DNA of 52,575 nucleotides from Acidimicrobiaceae bacterium (lineage in GTDB: Bacteria; Actinomycetota; Acidimicrobiia; Acidimicrobiales; RAAP-2), in the NCBI GenBank assembly GCA_003152015.1, contig PLZF01000029.1, positions 1 to 52,575 on the forward strand, in the 5' to 3' direction. This document shows, in pieces, positions 50,897 to 52,575 of the stretch. A model generated the notes under the pieces. It ran no database searches. It saw only the letters and a list, made by a program, of their open reading frames with translations, and was not told the DNA's origin. The first letter of the stretch is position 1, and every line of letters begins with the position of its first letter. The position numbers and the translations under genes were made by a program.

Positions 50897-51154
50897 GTGG
50901 AGACCGTGACTGGCTCCGACCCAGAAACGACCGTACGCCTTCGGCTTTGGCCCTGGTTCATTGGTGGCGTGGTAATCGGCTGTCCTCTGGTCGTTGTTCT
51001 GCCGGTACTGACGTTGGCCGCCTCGATTCTCTGTCTGATCGTTGCTCTCATCCGTCGGCACACACGAGCTGGCCAGTGTTCGCGGGCAGTCGGAATGGGA
51101 TTCCTCCTCCCCATGTTCGTGTACCTCGGGTTGGCCGCACTCCACCACGTCTAG
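50897..51154 (+). CDS. Small membrane protein of unknown function (85 aa)
   Basis: A GTG at 50897 with a strong ribosome site (AGGAGG, 5 bases upstream) opens an 85-residue frame. Two or three hydrophobic segments are evident: LWPWFIGGVVIGCPLVVVLP, LTLAASILCLIVALI and MGFLLPMFVYLGLAAL, with RRHTRAGQ between the second and third. I do not recognise a family. The ribosome site and membrane pattern support a real gene. It lies between the repeat-flanked Hsp20 gene and an IS66-like relic. Confidence 0.55.
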   Translation: METVTGSDPETTVRLRLWPWFIGGVVIGCPLVVVLPVLTLAASILCLIVALIRRHTRAGQCSRAVGMGFLLPMFVYLGLAALHHV

Positions 51155-51459
51155 GCCTCGCCACGTACGGAGCCTGGGCCTCTTGGTCGCAGGTTGAGTC
51201 GGTGCCATCCGATGGCCGTGGAGCCCGTGGTTCTTCCCCGACCTTCAACCCGGATGCTTGGACTCCTCTGCCGGCTGTCCTCTAAGAGCTTCTCCAACTC
51301 GGCAATGCGAGCGTCGCGGTCGCCAGCGCCTCGGTCAGCTCACCCACCCGGCTTCGAGACGAACAACGACTGTCTGCAAGCTGGCGAACGCTGCCGCGTC
51401 ACTGCTCGGAGAGGGGTCGCGCGTCGGAATTCCCAACGGTACGCGCGGTCCCCGCCAGG
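51155..51459. other. Spacer containing a transposase relic
   Basis: About 300 bases between the small membrane protein and the inverted repeat. Apart from the IS66-like remnant listed separately, nothing coding is recognised. Confidence 0.4.
51265..51400 (-). pseudogene. IS66-like transposase N-terminal relic
   Basis: Minus-strand frames give RVGELTEALATAT and, after a frameshift, RDARIAELEKLLEDSRQ. The coiled-coil pattern (RDARIAELExLLEDSRR) is typical of the N-terminal leader of IS66-family TnpC transposases. The zinc and catalytic DDE parts are absent. It is too short for certainty but supports past insertion-sequence activity beside the inverted-repeat cassette. Confidence 0.45.
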
Positions 51460-51483
51460 TGGTGGACCCCGCTATCCAAGTAC
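51460..51483 (+). repeat. 24-bp inverted repeat, inner copy
   Basis: Begins TGGTGGACCCCG and ends TCCAAGTAC. Its exact reverse complement is 52552-52575. It ends one base before the stop codon of the methyltransferase gene (51485-51487). Confidence 0.92.
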
Positions 51484-51484
51484 C

Positions 51485-52540
51485 TTACGCTGGGTAATCG
51501 GCGTCAGTAGTCATGCGTAGGTCAACGTCCCAATCAAGGCCTGTTGAACCGATTTTCCTTGCTATTACTGAAGATCCAAGAAAGGCAGGTTGTAGGTCGA
51601 GGCCTGCGGTGGATGGAGTGAGGAAGTCCGCTACGACAGAGGCCCGTTCGCCCATCGCGACATCGACGATTTCGAAACCCGTAGCTTCATTAAAGAGTGT
51701 ACGCCAGGTGTAACTAGAAAAACGCCAAAAATCCCATGGCTCATCATGCACGGGCCATGTCTGGTGCGTTCCAACGAACACGAGGCCATCGATCTTCAAA
51801 ATGGAATTCATCTCGACTACCGCCTTCCAGGGCATGGCGAGATGTTCAATTGTGGAAAGCGAAAAGATGGCATCGACGCTCGAGCTGGGAAAGTAGTCAC
51901 TGATCTTGTGTGCATCTCCAACAACATCGACGTTGGGACCATCAATCACGTCAAAACCGCTGTAAGTCGCATCTTTTGGCAACCATCCGACATGCACGTT
52001 CCCGGATCGGGCCCGAGACCCGACTTCCACAATCGTAGGGGCACCGAGTGATCTCACCATTTCATGAAACTGAAGGTACAACTGATTAAAAGGATCCGCC
52101 CCTAAATTTCTGTTGAGGTTCTCGGCAAGCGCCGCCGGCCCGCGACTCATGCGAAACACCAAGCTGGCCTGTCTGGCGTCATCAGCGTTTGGAACTGCGA
52201 CTCTGAGCGAGAATCGACACCTCTTCGCCCTGTCGCCATGGTGGGTCGCAATGTCAGGACTTGCTAGGCCATAGCCGCGTGCCTTGATCAACTTGCCACC
52301 CGGCAGCTGGACAGATATCGATCTCACGCGGTAGCGAGGGTGAAACGCCCAGCCATCCACATAAAGGTGACCGCGGAAGTGCGACAGGTGATCGACAGAC
52401 CAAACTAGCGATTCCGAATCCATCGATCCCGACTTCTGTACCGGGTCTTTTAAGGATCGGCGGATCAAAGAAGAAATATCCCGCCGGAGGCGACTGATCG
52501 TCGGACCGAGGCGACTCGAACCGGTCTGTCGATTTCTCAT
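51485..52540 (-). CDS. SAM-dependent methyltransferase with N-terminal beta-rich domain
   Basis: 351 residues from the ATG at 52540. The first 110 residues (VDHLSHFRGHLYVDGWAFHP, VRSISVQLPGGKLIKARGYG) form a beta-rich domain of the kind attached to sugar- or glycan-modifying enzymes. The methyltransferase core follows: APTIVEVGSRARSGN (SAM-binding motif I), VDVVGDAHKISDYFP, then DAIFSLSTIEHLAMPWKAV and ILKIDGLVFVG. It may methylate a glycan or lipid-linked sugar, which is inference. Codon use is clearly less G/C-rich than in neighbouring genes, a sign of transfer. The gene is tightly bracketed by a 24-bp inverted repeat. Confidence 0.85.
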   Translation of the reverse strand: MRNRQTGSSRLGPTISRLRRDISSLIRRSLKDPVQKSGSMDSESLVWSVDHLSHFRGHLYVDGWAFHPRYRVRSISVQLPGGKLIKARGYGLASPDIATHHGDRAKRCRFSLRVAVPNADDARQASLVFRMSRGPAALAENLNRNLGADPFNQLYLQFHEMVRSLGAPTIVEVGSRARSGNVHVGWLPKDATYSGFDVIDGPNVDVVGDAHKISDYFPSSSVDAIFSLSTIEHLAMPWKAVVEMNSILKIDGLVFVGTHQTWPVHDEPWDFWRFSSYTWRTLFNEATGFEIVDVAMGERASVVADFLTPSTAGLDLQPAFLGSSVIARKIGSTGLDWDVDLRMTTDADYPA

Positions 52541-52551
52541 GCAAGCAAAGT

Positions 52552-52575
52552 GTACTTGGATAGCGGGGTCCACCA
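52552..52575 (-). repeat. 24-bp inverted repeat, outer copy at the window edge
   Basis: Exact reverse complement of 51460-51483, lying 12 bases upstream of the methyltransferase start. It coincides with the last base of the sequence, as happens when an assembly breaks at a multicopy repeat. Confidence 0.92.

Noticed and set aside
1-52575. Search for CRISPR arrays, restriction-modification, toxin-antitoxin, phage structural genes or a biosynthetic gene cluster
   Set aside because: None was found. The transporters and SDRs are scattered and do not form a recognisable biosynthetic cluster, and the only recombinase/transposase sequences are short relics.

Overview
The window reads as a high-GC actinobacterial chromosome. 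Indicators are frequent GTG/TTG starts, many ATGA and TGATG stop/start overlaps, a SigB/SigF partner-switching operon, F420/FMN split-barrel proteins, an Ltp-type thiolase plus OB-fold operon, and mycobacteria-like lipid enzymes. Secreted repeats of the form [16 protein letters not shown] (47-48 kb) suggest class Acidimicrobiia. That placement is an inference from gene style; no rRNA is present to confirm it.

Layout. 0-3.3 kb is a gene graveyard around one intact lipoprotein (peptide-type ABC binding protein): fragments of a possible relaxase, an alpha/beta hydrolase, a XerC-like recombinase and a response-regulator receiver domain. 3.3-6.1 kb (minus strand) carries a translation cluster: ferredoxin, glutamyl-tRNA synthetase, a YdcF-like protein, then tRNA-Gln(CTG) and tRNA-Glu(CTC) ending in a terminator. 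6.2-12.5 kb holds a secreted phosphoesterase, a tightly coupled four-gene operon (OB-fold, Zn-ribbon/OB-fold and two thiolase-fold proteins without the thiolase Cys/His) and a divergent sulfatase. 12.4-20 kb has a coupled ABC1 kinase and low-molecular-weight phosphatase pair, two FMN/F420 split-barrel proteins, an SDR, a DapB-like dehydrogenase and an ABC exporter. A small protein gene and a terminator-ended small transcript lie at 19.9-20.5 kb.

20.5-31.5 kb is transport and lipid metabolism: an MFS exporter, a PLD-like lipoprotein, an HdeD-like membrane protein, SDRs, a three-gene ferric-iron ABC importer behind a strong promoter with an overlapping palindrome, and a DrrAB-type ABC pair. 32-35 kb is a stress-response hub. 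An anti-anti-sigma, anti-sigma and SigB/F sigma operon faces a CsbD gene and a second HATPase gene, and the CsbD gene has a near-perfect SigB/F-type promoter. 35-40 kb has an MMPL/RND transporter, an SRPBCC protein and a GH13 alpha-glucosidase.

40-52.6 kb is accessory in character. Gene remnants (FadD, VOC, IS66-like) and three sets of repeats bracket gene cassettes. These are a 25-bp direct repeat around an acyl-CoA dehydrogenase and acetoacetate-decarboxylase-like pair, a 64-bp direct repeat around an Hsp20 gene, and a 24-bp inverted repeat around a SAM methyltransferase whose outer copy is the last base of the window. A secreted hydrolase with internally duplicated repeats and two structurally atypical tRNAs also lie here.
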